Shown here: positions 13,590-25,062 of the stretch, in pieces
How the letters are laid out: the number at the start of each line of letters is the position of its first letter
Numbering within the stretch: position 1 is the first letter of the stretch
Source of the DNA: Molossus alvarezi
Taxonomy: Eukaryota > Chordata > Mammalia > Chiroptera > Molossidae
NCBI GenBank assembly: GCA_037176705.1
Contig: CM073895.1
Span: 5,852,551-5,916,550 of the forward strand
Direction: 5' to 3'
Length of the DNA: 64,000 nt
Notes under the pieces: model-generated
Told to the model about the DNA's origin: nothing
Database searches by the model: none
Seen by the model: the letters and a program-made list of their open reading frames with translations, nothing else
Translations under genes and position numbers: made by a program

Positions 13590-14131
13590 AAAGCCCAAGT
13601 GTCCATCAATAGATGAATGGATAAAAAAGCTGTGGTACATTTACATAATGGAACACTATGCAGCTGTAAGAAAGAGAGATCTCTTCTCCTTTGAGACGAC
13701 ATGGAGGGACCTGGAAAGTACTATGCTAAGTTAAATAAGCCAGTCAGAGAAAGACACATATCATATGACCTCACTTATTTGTGGAATATAATGAACAAAA
13801 TAGAGGCAGAGATATAGAAGTAGAGAACAAAACCTCAGAAGAGGGGGGGCGGGGGAAGGGAAGAGATAAACCAAACAACTTATATGCACATATGCACAAC
13901 CAATGGTCACAGACAACAATGCTGTGAGGGGAGAGGGGGAGAGGGAGGAGTTTGGGAGGAGGGTGTCAATGGGGGAAAAAAGGAGAAACACCTGTAACAA
14001 AAATAAGTTAATTAAAAAATAAATAAGTAAAAGTGAATTTAAGAAACATTTAAATGGTTGTAGCACACATTTTTAAGTTTTCAAAACATGTGAAGTATAT
14101 TCAAACATAGTCATAATTTAAAAATAAATAT
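13590..14131 (+). mobile_element. Young L1 3' end with candidate 3' transduction
   Basis: Starts inside ORF2 (aagtgtccatcaatagatga ... ggaacactatgcagctgtaa), continues through a G-rich 3' UTR and reaches an A-rich tail at about 14010-14032. About 85 bp of unrelated sequence (14033-14117) and a second A-rich tail follow before the far TSD. The TSD aaatattccgattcct (13574-13589) recurs with one mismatch at 14132-14147, so the non-L1 segment appears to have moved with the element. Confidence 0.8.
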
Positions 14132-14417
14132 AAATATTCCAATTCCTGAAAATATTATATTCCATAGAATAAAACTAATAAATATGTAGAGAGTCTCTCT
14201 CCCACCTCTATACTAATACACATTTGAAAAGTAAAAAGATTATTTACCAATAGTAAGAAAATCTTTATGAAACAAACAAAGGTAGTACATTCCTGTCAGC
14301 AATCATGCAGATCGGCCAGCACAAAAGCTTGGTCAAGGGGCTGTTCTAGCATACCCTCTTCCTAGGGACCCAAAAAGAACCTTTCTAAATAGCCACCCTC
14401 TTCTTTAAATTATGTAT

Positions 14418-14592
14418 ATAAAATCTTCACTCAAGGATATGTTTATTGATTTTAGAGAGAGGGAGGGAGGGAAGAAGAGAGGGAGGAGGCAATTGGTTGC
14501 CTCCCATTAGCACCTCAATCAAGGATCGAACCTGCAACCTAGGTATGTGCCCTGACCTGGAATCCAACCAACTGAGCCATGTGGACAGAGCA
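14418..14592 (-). mobile_element. Ves-related SINE, older subfamily
   Basis: Reverse copy with tttattgattttagagagag, a purine middle, ctgcaacctaggtatgtgcc and aaccaactgagccatgtg. It is more diverged than the others, with no clear TSD. Confidence 0.8.
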
Positions 14593-14799
14593 GTCACGTT
14601 CTTCTTAATGTTAAAAACATTTATTTCCACTTTCCAGGGATCCTGTCTGAGAAAATTCTGAGAGCTTTACATCTTTAAAGAAATACTTTAATTATATTTA
14701 ACTATAGATATACTTTTAACATACTAAAAGTGTTAAGATCCACATAGCTTCACAAGAATGAAGATTATCTGTTGAGTGCTTTGGGAAATTAATGGAGTT

Positions 14800-14905
14800 T
14801 GGGATATCCTCATTCCTTCCACAAATATTTATTGAGTGTTAAACTGTGCAGACACTATTCTAGGGCCTAGGGACAGACAGAGCTGTGAGTGACACTGGTA
14901 ACGAA
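14800..14905 (-). repeat. L2 LINE 3' fragment
   Basis: Reverse L2 end: ccttccacaaatatttattg, then cactattctagggcctaggg. Confidence 0.75.
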
Positions 14906-16250
14906 CACTGGAAATGCACGGCTGAGAACGGGGCAACCTCTGAGAAGCAGTCAAGTACTGGTCTCGTATGACATCCAACTAAATGTCACATTCAAACTCT
15001 AGGATCCTAAAAGGCTGGGTTCTACCTACTGTCTTTGCCAGATGTATCACACAAAAGTAAGCCTTTCTTGAAAGGGGTTTGTTTTCCAGATGATTATGAA
15101 GATTTTGTTTCTTCACACGGGGGTCAAAATAATGTTTAAGGAAGAGCTAACCAGATATTTCAACTGTATTCCTCATGTAAATTAGAGTTACTAAGTTTAC
15201 CTAAATACCGGCTATCTTAAATCTGTAAAAATTGTCATTAAAACATTCCCCTCAAACATAGCATCTAGCGCTGAAGAATTAGGATAATTTCATGTCCTGA
15301 AAAACATTATGTGGGTTTCAAATGTTGAACAACTGATCATGACCACACACATACATCTACATAGTCAGGAAATTCAGTTCAGGCTTCCCAACACTGCTAA
15401 GCTAAAAGGTCCTTTAATACGGATAAGATTTTCTACCATTTCCCTAGAGAAATTGCTTCAAAGAAATTGCCATGAAGATGGAGTGCGGGTGGGAGGACGA
15501 ACCCTCAAATGCCTTACAGCTTCACTCTGTAGCCTTGGAAAAGCAATTAAAGCAAGATAAATAAACCTGTTTGTCCATTGTGCAGCCGAGCCAGGCTGGT
15601 AAAATCTGGGAATAAATGCAGTTTTAATGTGGAGGATAGAGATCTGTACCATTCTGGAGCCACTGGGGAAAGATCACGGCAAAAAGCAGGGACCAAAAAC
15701 ACAGCATCTTTACTCACAACTTCCAATCTTTGCAAGCTACTAGGGAGAAAAGCATTTAGCTTACACCATCCCAACCACCTTGTTGGTCACTACAGCAGGA
15801 TGTCATTCAGCAGAAACCACTGCTTTCAAATTCAACCACACAGGAGGACATGCGTGTGTCTAATCCAACGATCAGGGAAGCACAGGGACTTGTCAATCTG
15901 CTTCCACATTACTGAACTACAGGGCTGCTCTTCCACACATGTCAACTCCATCGTCCCCTAAAGCACAGGTCGAGATCTGGAGAATCTGATACAACATGGA
16001 AATGCTTCACCAACCCATGAGCCGTTCAAGTCACTCTTTTGTGGCACTGTCCTTGTTCTGCTATCTCCAGCAAGGGTTCAGCTGGTCAGCTGGGCCTGCT
16101 CCACAGAATCTTCAGGTGGTATTCTTTTATTCACCTCAAAAGAGCTAACAAGAACTCTTCCCTGTCGGGGATCCAGCCCTGCCCTGCCACGCCTTCTAGT
16201 GCCCACACGATCCAGTGGGATGTGTCAGCCTCAGAGGCGTGTCGCTCACA
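14900..16250. other. Repeat-poor intronic stretch
   Basis: No SINE, LINE or DNA transposon recognised. It contains a CpG-bearing patch at 15480-15680 (gcgggtgggaggacgaaccc and agccgagccaggctgg). This is a candidate conserved intronic element. The 127-codon ORF at 15578-15961 has no recognisable product. Confidence 0.4.
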
Positions 16251-16261
16251 TTCTCTTTGCC

Positions 16262-16322
16262 TTCCATTCATTCAATGAAGAGTTACTGAGTACCTCTTTC
16301 TGCCAGATACTATGCCAGCAGA
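16262..16322 (-). repeat. L2 LINE 3' fragment, short
   Basis: About 60 bp of reverse L2: cattcattcaatgaagagtt then actgagtacctctttctgcc. Confidence 0.65.
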
Positions 16323-16549
16323 GGGCAGGAATGAACTTGCAGAGTGGACTCACTAGGGAATTTTGGTGCTAAAACAAGAGCAGCTTCTGAGTAAGAAACT
16401 CCTGGTTTGGTTCCACTGTAACAAATGCAACTGCTACACTGAGTCACAGAGAGTGACAGACTCAGCCACATGTAATGAACCCATTTAGCCAGTTATATAA
16501 AAAGCTCTCAAGGGTTCTAGGTGGACTACCCTGTAGTCAATGCCTTCTG

Positions 16550-16820
16550 TAGTGTAGTAAACACAGTGCAGGCTCTGAGGCAGGAGACAGATTCTTTTTT
16601 TAAAAAACTAATTAATTTATTTTTATTACAGATGTTTCTCCTTTCTCCCCCAATGAGGAGACAGATTCTTGTTAGCTGCTTTGTCACAAACCACCTGAGC
16701 TGAGGTTTCCATCTGCTGAATGGGCCTAACACCACCATCCCTCAGCTGTGTCAAAGGAGTATGGAAAGCATTAAATGAGACACAATGTGACAAGAGACTC
16801 CGAAATATCAGAGGGCTATC
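16550..16820 (+). repeat. MIR SINE split by a tiny L1 insertion
   Basis: MIR head (cacagtgcaggctctgaggc) and body (tgctgaatgggcctaacacc ... agcattaaatgagacac) are separated by a 59-bp insertion plus a copied target. Confidence 0.75.
16597..16655 (-). mobile_element. Minimal L1 3' tail insertion (59 bp)
   Basis: A short reverse segment (taatttatttttattacaga then tgtttctcctttctcccc) matches the last bases of the L1 at 13590-14131. It is flanked by a perfect 15-bp TSD aggagacagattctt (16582-16596 and 16656-16670). It is an extreme 5' truncation inside a MIR. Confidence 0.88.
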
Positions 16821-16829
16821 ATCTGTACA

Positions 16830-18180
16830 GTGGTATCACCATGAGTAGTAACATTCCAGGTAGATAGCCCTTACCTAAGACTATTGAAACAGCCAGGAGT
16901 TCGATCAAGCCAACACTGCTGGTGACAACACATCCTCAAACTGTCTCCTCCCAGCCTCTGACCTCGCTGTGATCAGCAGGAAGAAGGGATCATGCCACCA
17001 GAAGAAAAACACACTTCTGCATAATTGCCTAAGTTAAATCTGCTCCTCTCACTCTGCCTGACAAATCATTCCCTGCTTATTACTTTCTATAATTTAATAT
17101 ATATAAGTGCTTTACTGGCAAGCTTCTCGAAAGAATAAATAATACTTAATGACTGCCTACAGTTTAATTAACTCTTGATTGAACTTCTCATGGATTGCTA
17201 TAAACATTAAATTATATCCTTCCTTAAAGCTACCATGATGGAAATCTTGTTTCAAGCCTTAACTCTCCTGCCTAAACAATTCTGAAATTTCAGCAAATCT
17301 GTATATTGGACAGAGAGGTGAGAGAATCAACCTTAATGCCTGGTTATAAAGTGTGTTATTTTATAGAGCAAGGACGAAGTCTTAATTTAAATAAGATTGA
17401 AAATGTGCACATGCCCCAACACCTCATTTATATTATGGCAATCATTAAACATCCCTGGATCTTGGGCAGTCTTATTAGCATAAACTGCGTATTACCACAA
17501 GGTTTCAAGTTCCCACTCTGGCTTCTCATCTTAGCTGCCATTTTCTGTCTGTGTGATGTTGCAAATAAATTTTCCTTTTGGCATGGCTCAGCTGTCAGGC
17601 ACCTCTGTTCTATAATGAACCCATGAATTACATCTCCCTGTTCTGACATCTCTAGTCTCACACATCAAAATATTGTTCTTCAATTGTAATTTATAACTTA
17701 ATTTAAATGTCTCTTTTACTGTGACCTTTTTAGATCAAATGACATTGCATCTGGCAGTTCCCACTACACCAAAGCAACCTTTTACAAGTATAGCCATTAC
17801 AGTAACTGCAGAAAAAGCTTATCTGAGTTAGACTGCATTCATACTAAATATTAAATAATTGCAGTCCATTTAGAATAACATTAGATTTCAAGTATTTTAT
17901 TCTGCAAACTATGCTGCTTATTTGCAAGAAACTGCCAAAATAACTCAGAAAGAAAAAAATGTGAGATTTAGACGAGATCTTGAAATTCTCTGTGCAGTTT
18001 TAATTATGTCAACCATTAACACAAATTGAGATAGATCTTGCCCAAATCTGAGACAAAAATTTTTCCTCATAATGCATGATTAACAGATGTCAATATATAT
18101 TTTCATTCATACCACCATCATCAATCACCTAGTACAAAGCTCAAAATCTGATACAAATCTAAATTAAGAAACTATAACTA
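16830..18180. other. Repeat-free AT-rich intronic stretch, candidate conserved element
   Basis: About 1.35 kb without a recognisable repeat, rich in TAAT and TTAATT-type homeodomain-like motifs (for example agtttaattaactcttgatt). Its texture suggests a conserved non-coding block, but this cannot be shown from one sequence. Confidence 0.4.
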
Positions 18181-18194
18181 AAACCAAGAGCACA

Positions 18195-18464
18195 GCCCTG
18201 GCCGGTTTGGCTCAGCGGTTAGAGCGTCGGCCTGCGGTCCGGAGAGACCCGGGTTCGGTTTCCGCTAAGGGCACGTACCTCGGTTGCAGTTTGTCCCCAG
18301 CCCTGGTCGGTCGTGCGGGTGGCAGCCACTCGATGTGTTCCTTTCGCATCGATGTTTCTCTCTCTCTCTCTGTTCCTCTCTCTCCCTCCCACTCTACCTA
18401 AACAAAAAATGGAAAAATGTCCTCGGGTGAGGATAAAAAAAAAATAAAAATAAAAAAAAATAAA
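18195..18464 (+). mobile_element. Ves-type SINE with 16-bp TSD
   Basis: Near-consensus head and body, tail of A runs with T interruptions, and perfect TSD taaaaccaagagcaca (18179-18194 and 18465-18480). Confidence 0.94.
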
Positions 18465-18779
18465 TAAAACCAAGAGCACAATATTTATTTTTGTTTGGCC
18501 ACTGTCATCCCAAACAATGCTGTAAGCAATAGAGAGGCTAAATTTGGCTAAATATTCTTATGGGAGCACATTTTAAAGATAATGGCAAAGATAAAAAATT
18601 TAACTGCTGAGAGTAAGGGTTGAGGGAAAGATCCAGTAATTTTCAGAAAGAAATACAAGTTACTGAGCCAACACTCCCTCCAACGCTGAGTAACTGCAGT
18701 GCTCAGGAAGTATGCCAGCCTCTGAATCACAAAGGACATAGGAGGGGGGACCAAAGTTTGCTGAACATCAAACATGGTA

Positions 18780-18945
18780 GGAACTGTATTAAGTCTTTGT
18801 GTGATTTCATCATTCCTCACACCACTCTATTGTGTTAAGAGTATTAAAAAGCAGGAAACAAAATTGGAAGATTTAGTATCTAGTTCAAGGTCACGTTCCT
18901 AAGTAAGCAGCAGAGATTCTCACATAAATCCATGTTCTAGGAAGA
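18780..18945 (-). repeat. MIR SINE fragment
   Basis: Reverse MIR: tcattcctcacaccactcta, then ttcaaggtcacgttcctaag and a gcagagattc end. Confidence 0.65.
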
Positions 18946-19886
18946 AACCGAGACTCAGTCCTGGAACAGCACAGGACTGGCAACCTGGTGGCCCCGAGGG
19001 GATCAGGGACTTCTCCAGCTGCAGTGACACCACAAGCACACTGTCATTTCTTCATTCGGGAATAAAGTGTGTCAGCAGGAGGAGGGAACCAATAACTCAG
19101 AGCAGAGGAAACACACACACATAAAATAACAAAATTAATGCTATCATAAAAATACAGAGTGCCAGTGAATGCTGACTGGGGTGACATTTTCTCTGTCTTG
19201 AAAAACCGAGGTGACTTCACAAAGCAGGTTTTGAAAATCAGCAATCAGTATAATATGACTAACCTTGGCTATACTCATAAAAGCAAAAAGAAAAGAAAAA
19301 TTGAGATGGAGAACAGAAGAAACACCAAAAGTTGTTAAAGACAAGCAAGAGGCTAGAGTTAAAGGTGACAAAAACAGGGTTAGAATCCTGAACAAAGTTT
19401 TTCAAGGACTTATCACATAGCGATAAAGAGAAGTATTACAACAGTCAATGTGAGGAGATAGAAGAGAACAACAAAAAAGCAAAAACAAGAAATAAAAAGG
19501 AAAGTCAACCTAAACTAGAAAAGCTGACCGCCAAACAAGGAAGCACATAATCTGGCCAGGTAAAAATAAAGGGAAGGTGGAAACAGGAGACTGAAAATCT
19601 ATGTAGAAGAGACAAAAGAATGACGACATCTTTGAAGAAGATTCCTATGCAAAAGAACCTGAATTCTAGAAAGTGAAGTGAAAGCTGCCCTGAAAGTATT
19701 GGGAAGAAATAAATCACCAATGTAGATGGGATATCGACAGATTTATTTCAAGTCACAGAGACTGAATCTGTCAAAATCCTAACAATATGTCAACAAAGAT
19801 AGAAAGCAAAGCAATGGCCTACAGACTAGAAACATTCAAAATATATCCCAATGTTCAAGAAAGGAGATGTCAAGAAGCGCAGTAAC

Positions 19887-20090
19887 ACCCGTCCAGTGTG
19901 GCTCAGCAGTTGAGCATCGACCCATGCACTAAAGAGGTCACCTGTTTGATTCCTGGTCAGCGCACGTGCCCAGGATGTGGGCCAAATCCCCAATGTGAAG
20001 CATACAGGAGGCGGCCAATCGATGTTTCCATCCCTCCCTCTCCCTTCCTCTGTCTCTCTTATACATCAATAAAGGAAAAAAATTGAGAAA
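19887..20090 (+). mobile_element. Ves-related SINE, older subfamily
   Basis: Head cccgtccagtgtggctcagc, then gcacgtgcccaggatgtggg and an atcaataaagg tail. This variant lacks the ctcgggtgaggat 3' box. The possible short TSD is cagtaac. Confidence 0.85.
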
Positions 20091-20161
20091 AAAAAAGTAC
20101 AGTAACTATAGGATTATTCTGTCCTCAAGTTTAAATTAGTATGTATATAAATGTATGACTG

Positions 20162-20418
20162 GCCCTGGCCGGTTTGGCTCAGTGGTTAGAGCGTCGGCCT
20201 GCGGTCCTGAGAGACCCGGGTTCGGTTCCCGCTAAGGGCGCATACTCGGTTGCGGTTTGTCCCCGGCCCTGGTCGGTCGTGCGGGTGGCAGCCACTCGAT
20301 GTGTTCCTTTCACGTCGATGTTTCTCTCTCTCCCTCTGTTCCTCTCTCTCCCTCCCACTCTACCTGAACAAAAAATGGAAAAATGTCCTCGGGTGAGGAT
20401 TAAAAAAAAAAAAAAAAA
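20162..20418 (+). mobile_element. Ves-type SINE, full length
   Basis: Near-consensus copy ending ctcgggtgaggattaaaa with a pure A run. No convincing TSD. Confidence 0.92.
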
Positions 20419-20478
20419 GCTAACTCCTTGCCATCTTATGCTGATCAGATCTGGGGAGTGTTACTTTTGTGTGTGTGT

Positions 20479-20729
20479 TAATCCTCATTAGAGTATATTT
20501 TTCCATTGATTTTTAGAGAATATGAAAGGGAGGGGGGGAAGAGAGAGAGACAGAGACAGAGAGAGACATCGATGTGAGAGAGACACATTGCATGGTTGCC
20601 TTCTTCACTACCCCAATCGGGGCCAGAGATTGAACCTGCAACCTAGGTACATGCCCTTGATCAGAACTGAACCCACAACCCTTTGGTCCGCGGTCCAACA
20701 CTCCAATCGCTGAGCCAAATCGGTCAGGG
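20479..20729 (-). mobile_element. Ves-type SINE, intermediate subfamily
   Basis: Reverse copy with taatcctcattagagtatat, ttgatttttagagaatatga and gctgagccaaatcggtcagg. The ttgatttttagag block differs from the tttttgttcagat form. Confidence 0.88.
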
Positions 20730-20779
20730 CGAGATGCCACATTTTAACAGACATACAGACAAAGCTTACCAAAAGAGAA

Positions 20780-21140
20780 ATAAAATTATTATGTATAAAA
20801 TGGCTAATACTATATCATGGATGAAACTCAAAAACATTACCCTCAGTTAGAGAAGCCAGTCACAAAAGTCCACATATCGTACAATTTCATTAATAGGAAA
20901 TGTTCAGAAGAGGCAAATCCACAGAGATGGAAAGTGGAATACTGGCTGCCTGGGAGAGTAGGGTAGTGGGGAGTGACAAATCAGCACAGATTTCTTTTTG
21001 GGGTGATGAAAATGGTCTAACATTGATTGTAGTGGTGTTTATACAAACCTGTGAACATACTAAAAGCTATTAATTTATACATACTGAAATATATAGTATG
21101 TGAATTATAGATCAATAAAGCTATTATACAAAAACGAGGT
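20780..21140 (+). repeat. Decayed L1 3' region
   Basis: Matches old L1M order: catggatgaaactcaaaaac, actggctgcctgggagagta, ggtgatgaaaatggtctaac and cataaatta-like end with atcaataaagctattat. Confidence 0.75.
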
Positions 21141-21454
21141 AAAAAAATGGCTAAAGAAACTTGAGAGTGGTTCACATGGAAAAGCAAAATGCAGGCCACA
21201 ATTGGGAAGAGTTGCCTTGGGAACAAAGATACTTCTGTTAAAATTATCACAAGTGAAGTCACTGCCACATTAAGTGATGACGGTGCTATCATCAGAGGCT
21301 GCCACTACGAGCGGCCTCTATCTCCTACCTGCCCTGAGAAACTGTCATGTTCGGAGGGAAGAGAAAAGTGGGGCATAAAGTTCAGCTTTGAGTCAAGCTA
21401 CAGATTATCTAGAGAAATGAACATTGAAGCATTATGTTTAAAAAGTCATCTTCA

Positions 21455-21715
21455 GCCCTGGCCGGTTTGGCTCAGCGGTTAGAGCGTCGGCCTGCGGTCC
21501 TGAGAGACCCGGGTTCGGTTCCCGCTAAGGGCACGTACCTCGGTTGCAGTTTGTCCCCGGCCCTGGTCGGTCGTGCGGGTGGCGGCCACTCGATGTGTTC
21601 CTTTCGCGTCGATGTTTCTCTCTCTCTCTGTTCCTCTCTCTCCCTCCCACTCTACCTGAACAAAAAATGGAAAAATGTCCTCGGGTGAGGATAAAAAAAA
21701 AAAAAAAAAAAAAAG
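21455..21715 (+). mobile_element. Ves-type SINE with 15-bp TSD
   Basis: Essentially consensus copy with a 22-base-class A tail and perfect TSD aaaaagtcatcttca (21440-21454 and 21716-21730). Likely one of the youngest copies here. Confidence 0.95.
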
Positions 21716-22171
21716 AAAAAGTCATCTTCATCCAAATGAAACAAAAAGGTTAAATCATGTATTTTATGTTAAAAGTGTTGTTGCCTAGAGCTTATGAACA
21801 GAGTGAATTTATGAAGTTCTCAGCTCAAAAAGAGCCACATTGGTAAATTTCTAAACAAACACTTCTCAAAATAAAAGTTTAAAATGTTCCTGATTGGTCC
21901 AAGTACAATAAATAAAAACCCAAATTTATATATTATGCTGATAGTTGAAAAGGTGTTTACTATATCAGGAAACCTCAACTGAATGGCCTCTTCCTTCATC
22001 TTCACTTATGCTATGATTAACATATAACACACAGTAGACTCCAATATCCTGCTATAAGAAATAAAACAAGGTATTTGTCAAGATTGATTTACATAAGGTA
22101 CTGTTCTAAAATGTACTGAATTTCCATAAAAAGAAATCATATAGTATATCGACTTCTCCCATTACTGTTTT

Positions 22172-22274
22172 CAACATCAAAGCCCTGAGAGGAAAAAACC
22201 CACCATCCTATAACCATTTAATCAACAAATCAAAACCCTGAGAGAAAAATCACCATCCTATACCCATTTAATCA
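22172..22274. repeat. Tandem duplication of a ~50-bp unit
   Basis: Two adjacent diverged units (22172-22224 and 22225-22274) both read aatcaaa-gccctgagag-like then caccatcctata and ccatttaatca. They are not part of any repeat I recognise. Confidence 0.8.
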
Positions 22275-22547
22275 TGACTGATCTGAATGGAACAATAGTA
22301 AAAAGAGAAGAATGTAAATAAAGGGTGTGGTATGGAAAGAATGTCAAAAGACTCCTGATCATATTTTTAGACAAACTGTAATAAAAAGGCCTTCTGGCAA
22401 TGCCTTAATGGGAGCTGGAAAATACTTGACATTCATTAAAGTCCTAAGCACTGCAAAGTTGATCAAGGGCCAGATGCTTTAGTGAAGTCCATTTATGATG
22501 AACAAACAGAAAATCTCCAAAAGAAATTCTATAGACTTGATATTTTA

Positions 22548-22686
22548 TTTATTTATTTAGTTAGTTATTTATTTATTGTTTTATTTTTTAAAATTTTTTT
22601 GTGGTACATGCCCCTAGCAGGAACCAAACCCAGGACTCTCTGGTCCGCAGGCTGACACTCAACCGCTGAGCCAACCTGGCCAGGGT
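22548..22686 (-). mobile_element. Head-only Ves SINE copy with A/T tail
   Basis: Only the tRNA-like head is present (gtacatgcccctagcaggaa ... gagccaacctggccaggg), followed on its own strand by an A-rich tail. Flanked by gacttgatatttta/gacttaatatttta (22534-22547 and 22689-22702). The body and T/C-rich middle are missing. Confidence 0.85.
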
Positions 22687-22819
22687 TGGACTTAATATTT
22701 TAGAATAAAGGAGAGAAAGATGAAAAATGATCCTTTGAATAGCCATATCTGTAAACTCTGCTATGTCAACTTTACACCACCAAGTTCTGGGTGATCAAAT
22801 GTGATTTGGACTCGAACCT

Positions 22820-22915
22820 GATTCATTCATTCATTCAATTATTTAGTGCCTCTCTACCATATACCAGGCATAGAGCTATAGTTCAGAAACCAAAGATGAT
22901 TAATATTCAATGGTT
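22820..22915 (-). repeat. L2 LINE 3' fragment
   Basis: Reverse L2: attcattcattcattcaatt, atttagtgcctctctaccat and ataccaggcatagagc. Confidence 0.7.
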
Positions 22916-23153
22916 AACAAATAGTGATATTTATAAATTAGAGATTTAAAACAGTAACTATTAAGCTATTGGAAGCCTTGAATCCTTTGTTCAAGATATG
23001 GATATGCATAAATAAATAAGCAAACAAATATATACTCTCTTGAATGTGTAAAAAGCTTAATCCAAATGTCTAATAGCAATCCATATTTCAGGGAATAAAA
23101 TTGTCCAGAAAGAGGTGAAATCTTTGCTGCATGATTATAAATTTTACTTATAT

Positions 23154-23154
<1 letters not shown>

Positions 23155-23186
<32 letters not shown>
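23155..23186. repeat. (GT)n microsatellite
   Basis: About 16 uninterrupted GT units. A candidate polymorphic marker. Confidence 0.95.
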
Positions 23187-23187
<1 letters not shown>

Positions 23188-24241
23188 TCGGTGTTAGTGA
23201 GAGAAGGTAAACATAAAAATGCAAATAAGTTTCTGAAAAACAGAAGTCATTGTATTAGGAAATGAGAATGATACCTGAGCACAAAGAATGAAATCCAGTA
23301 TCAATTTAGTAAAAATAAGTCAGCATGGTATTTTCTAGAAAACCTTAGTCTGAAACTCTAGGACTCTGCTCTAATTTCTACACATAAACATAAAGGTCTA
23401 TTTTGTAAAAGGCCCAATAAATACAAGTACTTAAAGATGGCTGAATTAATCCCATTAGAATTATATGGGCCATCTATATGTTATATAGCATTATGTTTAC
23501 AAAGTGTATGTATGCTAAAAGTATATAGAGTGGCCCAATAAAACCATGTATGAGAAATACAAACCTAGAACAGTATACACAGAAACATTTCTTAGCTAAG
23601 ATCTTCCAGAGGGAGCACCACTGCTTTGTCATATTTTAACATAACATAAAATTATAAATAAAACAATTTTGCATTTATAGGTGTTCACAATTTAAAATAG
23701 TAAAATATAATAAAACTTCTCTTTGCTGATAATACATTAAGAAGTATTCCAATTGTAACTAAGAACACCTTCCTCTTTAGTAAGACAGGCCAACACATTT
23801 ATTACATCTTCCTCCTCTACAAATGTTCAAAACTGTTTATGTAAGTAAAAAGAAATACATTTTAACAAGAATGAGCAAATAAAACTGTGTACCTAACTAT
23901 TGCATAAGTTCACCATTAGACCAAAGGTAAAAATGAGATATTTATATATCAACTACTCCTGTGTTCTCCAATGAGGGGCTCTGCTATTAAGAATGTATAT
24001 ATGTGGCTCAAGTTTTACACAACCTGAGAATCATCTGCATTAAATTAAAATGGACTAAACACTCCAAACAAAATAGAGCTTGCCAGACAGGACAAAAAAA
24101 AAAAAAAAGCAAGAAACAATTAAAGAAATAAAGTACACAAGAGATGTACTTTAAATAAAAAGAAAAAGCAATATTCATAATAAGAACCTGAAAGAAGATA
24201 TACCATGTAAATAAACATGAGGAAGCTATAGCAGTTTTATT

Positions 24242-24506
24242 TTTTATTTTCTAATTTTATTTTTTTATCCTCACCCGAGGATATTTTTGCATTTATCTTC
24301 AGACAGAGTGTGAGGGAAAGAGGGAGGAAGAGAGAAAGAGAAACATCAATGTGAGAGAGACACATCAAGTGGCTGCCACCCACACGACCCCAACCCAGGT
24401 CGGGGACAAACTGCAACCAAGGTACGTGCCCTCAATGGGAACCAAACCCAGGACTCTCCGGTCCACAGGGGCTGACATTCTAACTGCTGAGCCAAACCAG
24501 CCAGGG
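24242..24506 (-). mobile_element. Ves-type SINE inside L1, 16-bp TSD
   Basis: Reverse full-length copy with perfect TSD ctatagcagttttatt (24226-24241 and 24507-24522). It is younger than the host L1. Confidence 0.94.
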
Positions 24507-25002
24507 CTATAGCAGTTTTATTAATGTCAGACAAAACTAGATTCAAGACAAAGGGTATTACTAGACACAAAGAGGATCACACTAAAAAGGGAAAAGGGCC
24601 AATACATGGAGAAAGATAAATGTTCATGTGCCTAATGATAGAACATTCCAATATATGAAACAAAAATTAACAGAACCAAAAAGGAGAAATAACCAAATCC
24701 ACAATGGTAGTTGAAGGCTTGAATGCATCTCTCTCAGTAACTGATAATACAACCAAATTAAAGAATTAGCAGGGCATAAAAGAGCTAAATAATAACATCA
24801 ACCATTTTAAACAAACACAATTATAGAACAGTGCACCTAATAACTGCAAAATATAAATTCATTACTAGTGCACATGGAATATTCACCGAGATAAATCACA
24901 TGCTGAGCCAAGAAACATACATCAATAGATTTTAAAAGACTGAAATCTTACTGGGTACTTTCTGACCACAACAGAACTAAATAAGAAATCAATAACACTG
25001 AT

Positions 25003-25004
<2 letters not shown>

Positions 25005-25059
<55 letters not shown>
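25005..25059. repeat. (AG)n microsatellite within L1
   Basis: About 27 AG units arising inside L1 ORF2 sequence after aataacactgatagaaag, followed by a gggagaaggg purine run. Confidence 0.93.

Positions 25060-25062
<3 letters not shown>

Noticed and set aside
15578..15961. 127-codon plus-strand ORF in a repeat-poor stretch
   Set aside because: Composition is not protein-like, no domain is visible and no splice partners are obvious. I keep the DNA as a candidate conserved element instead.
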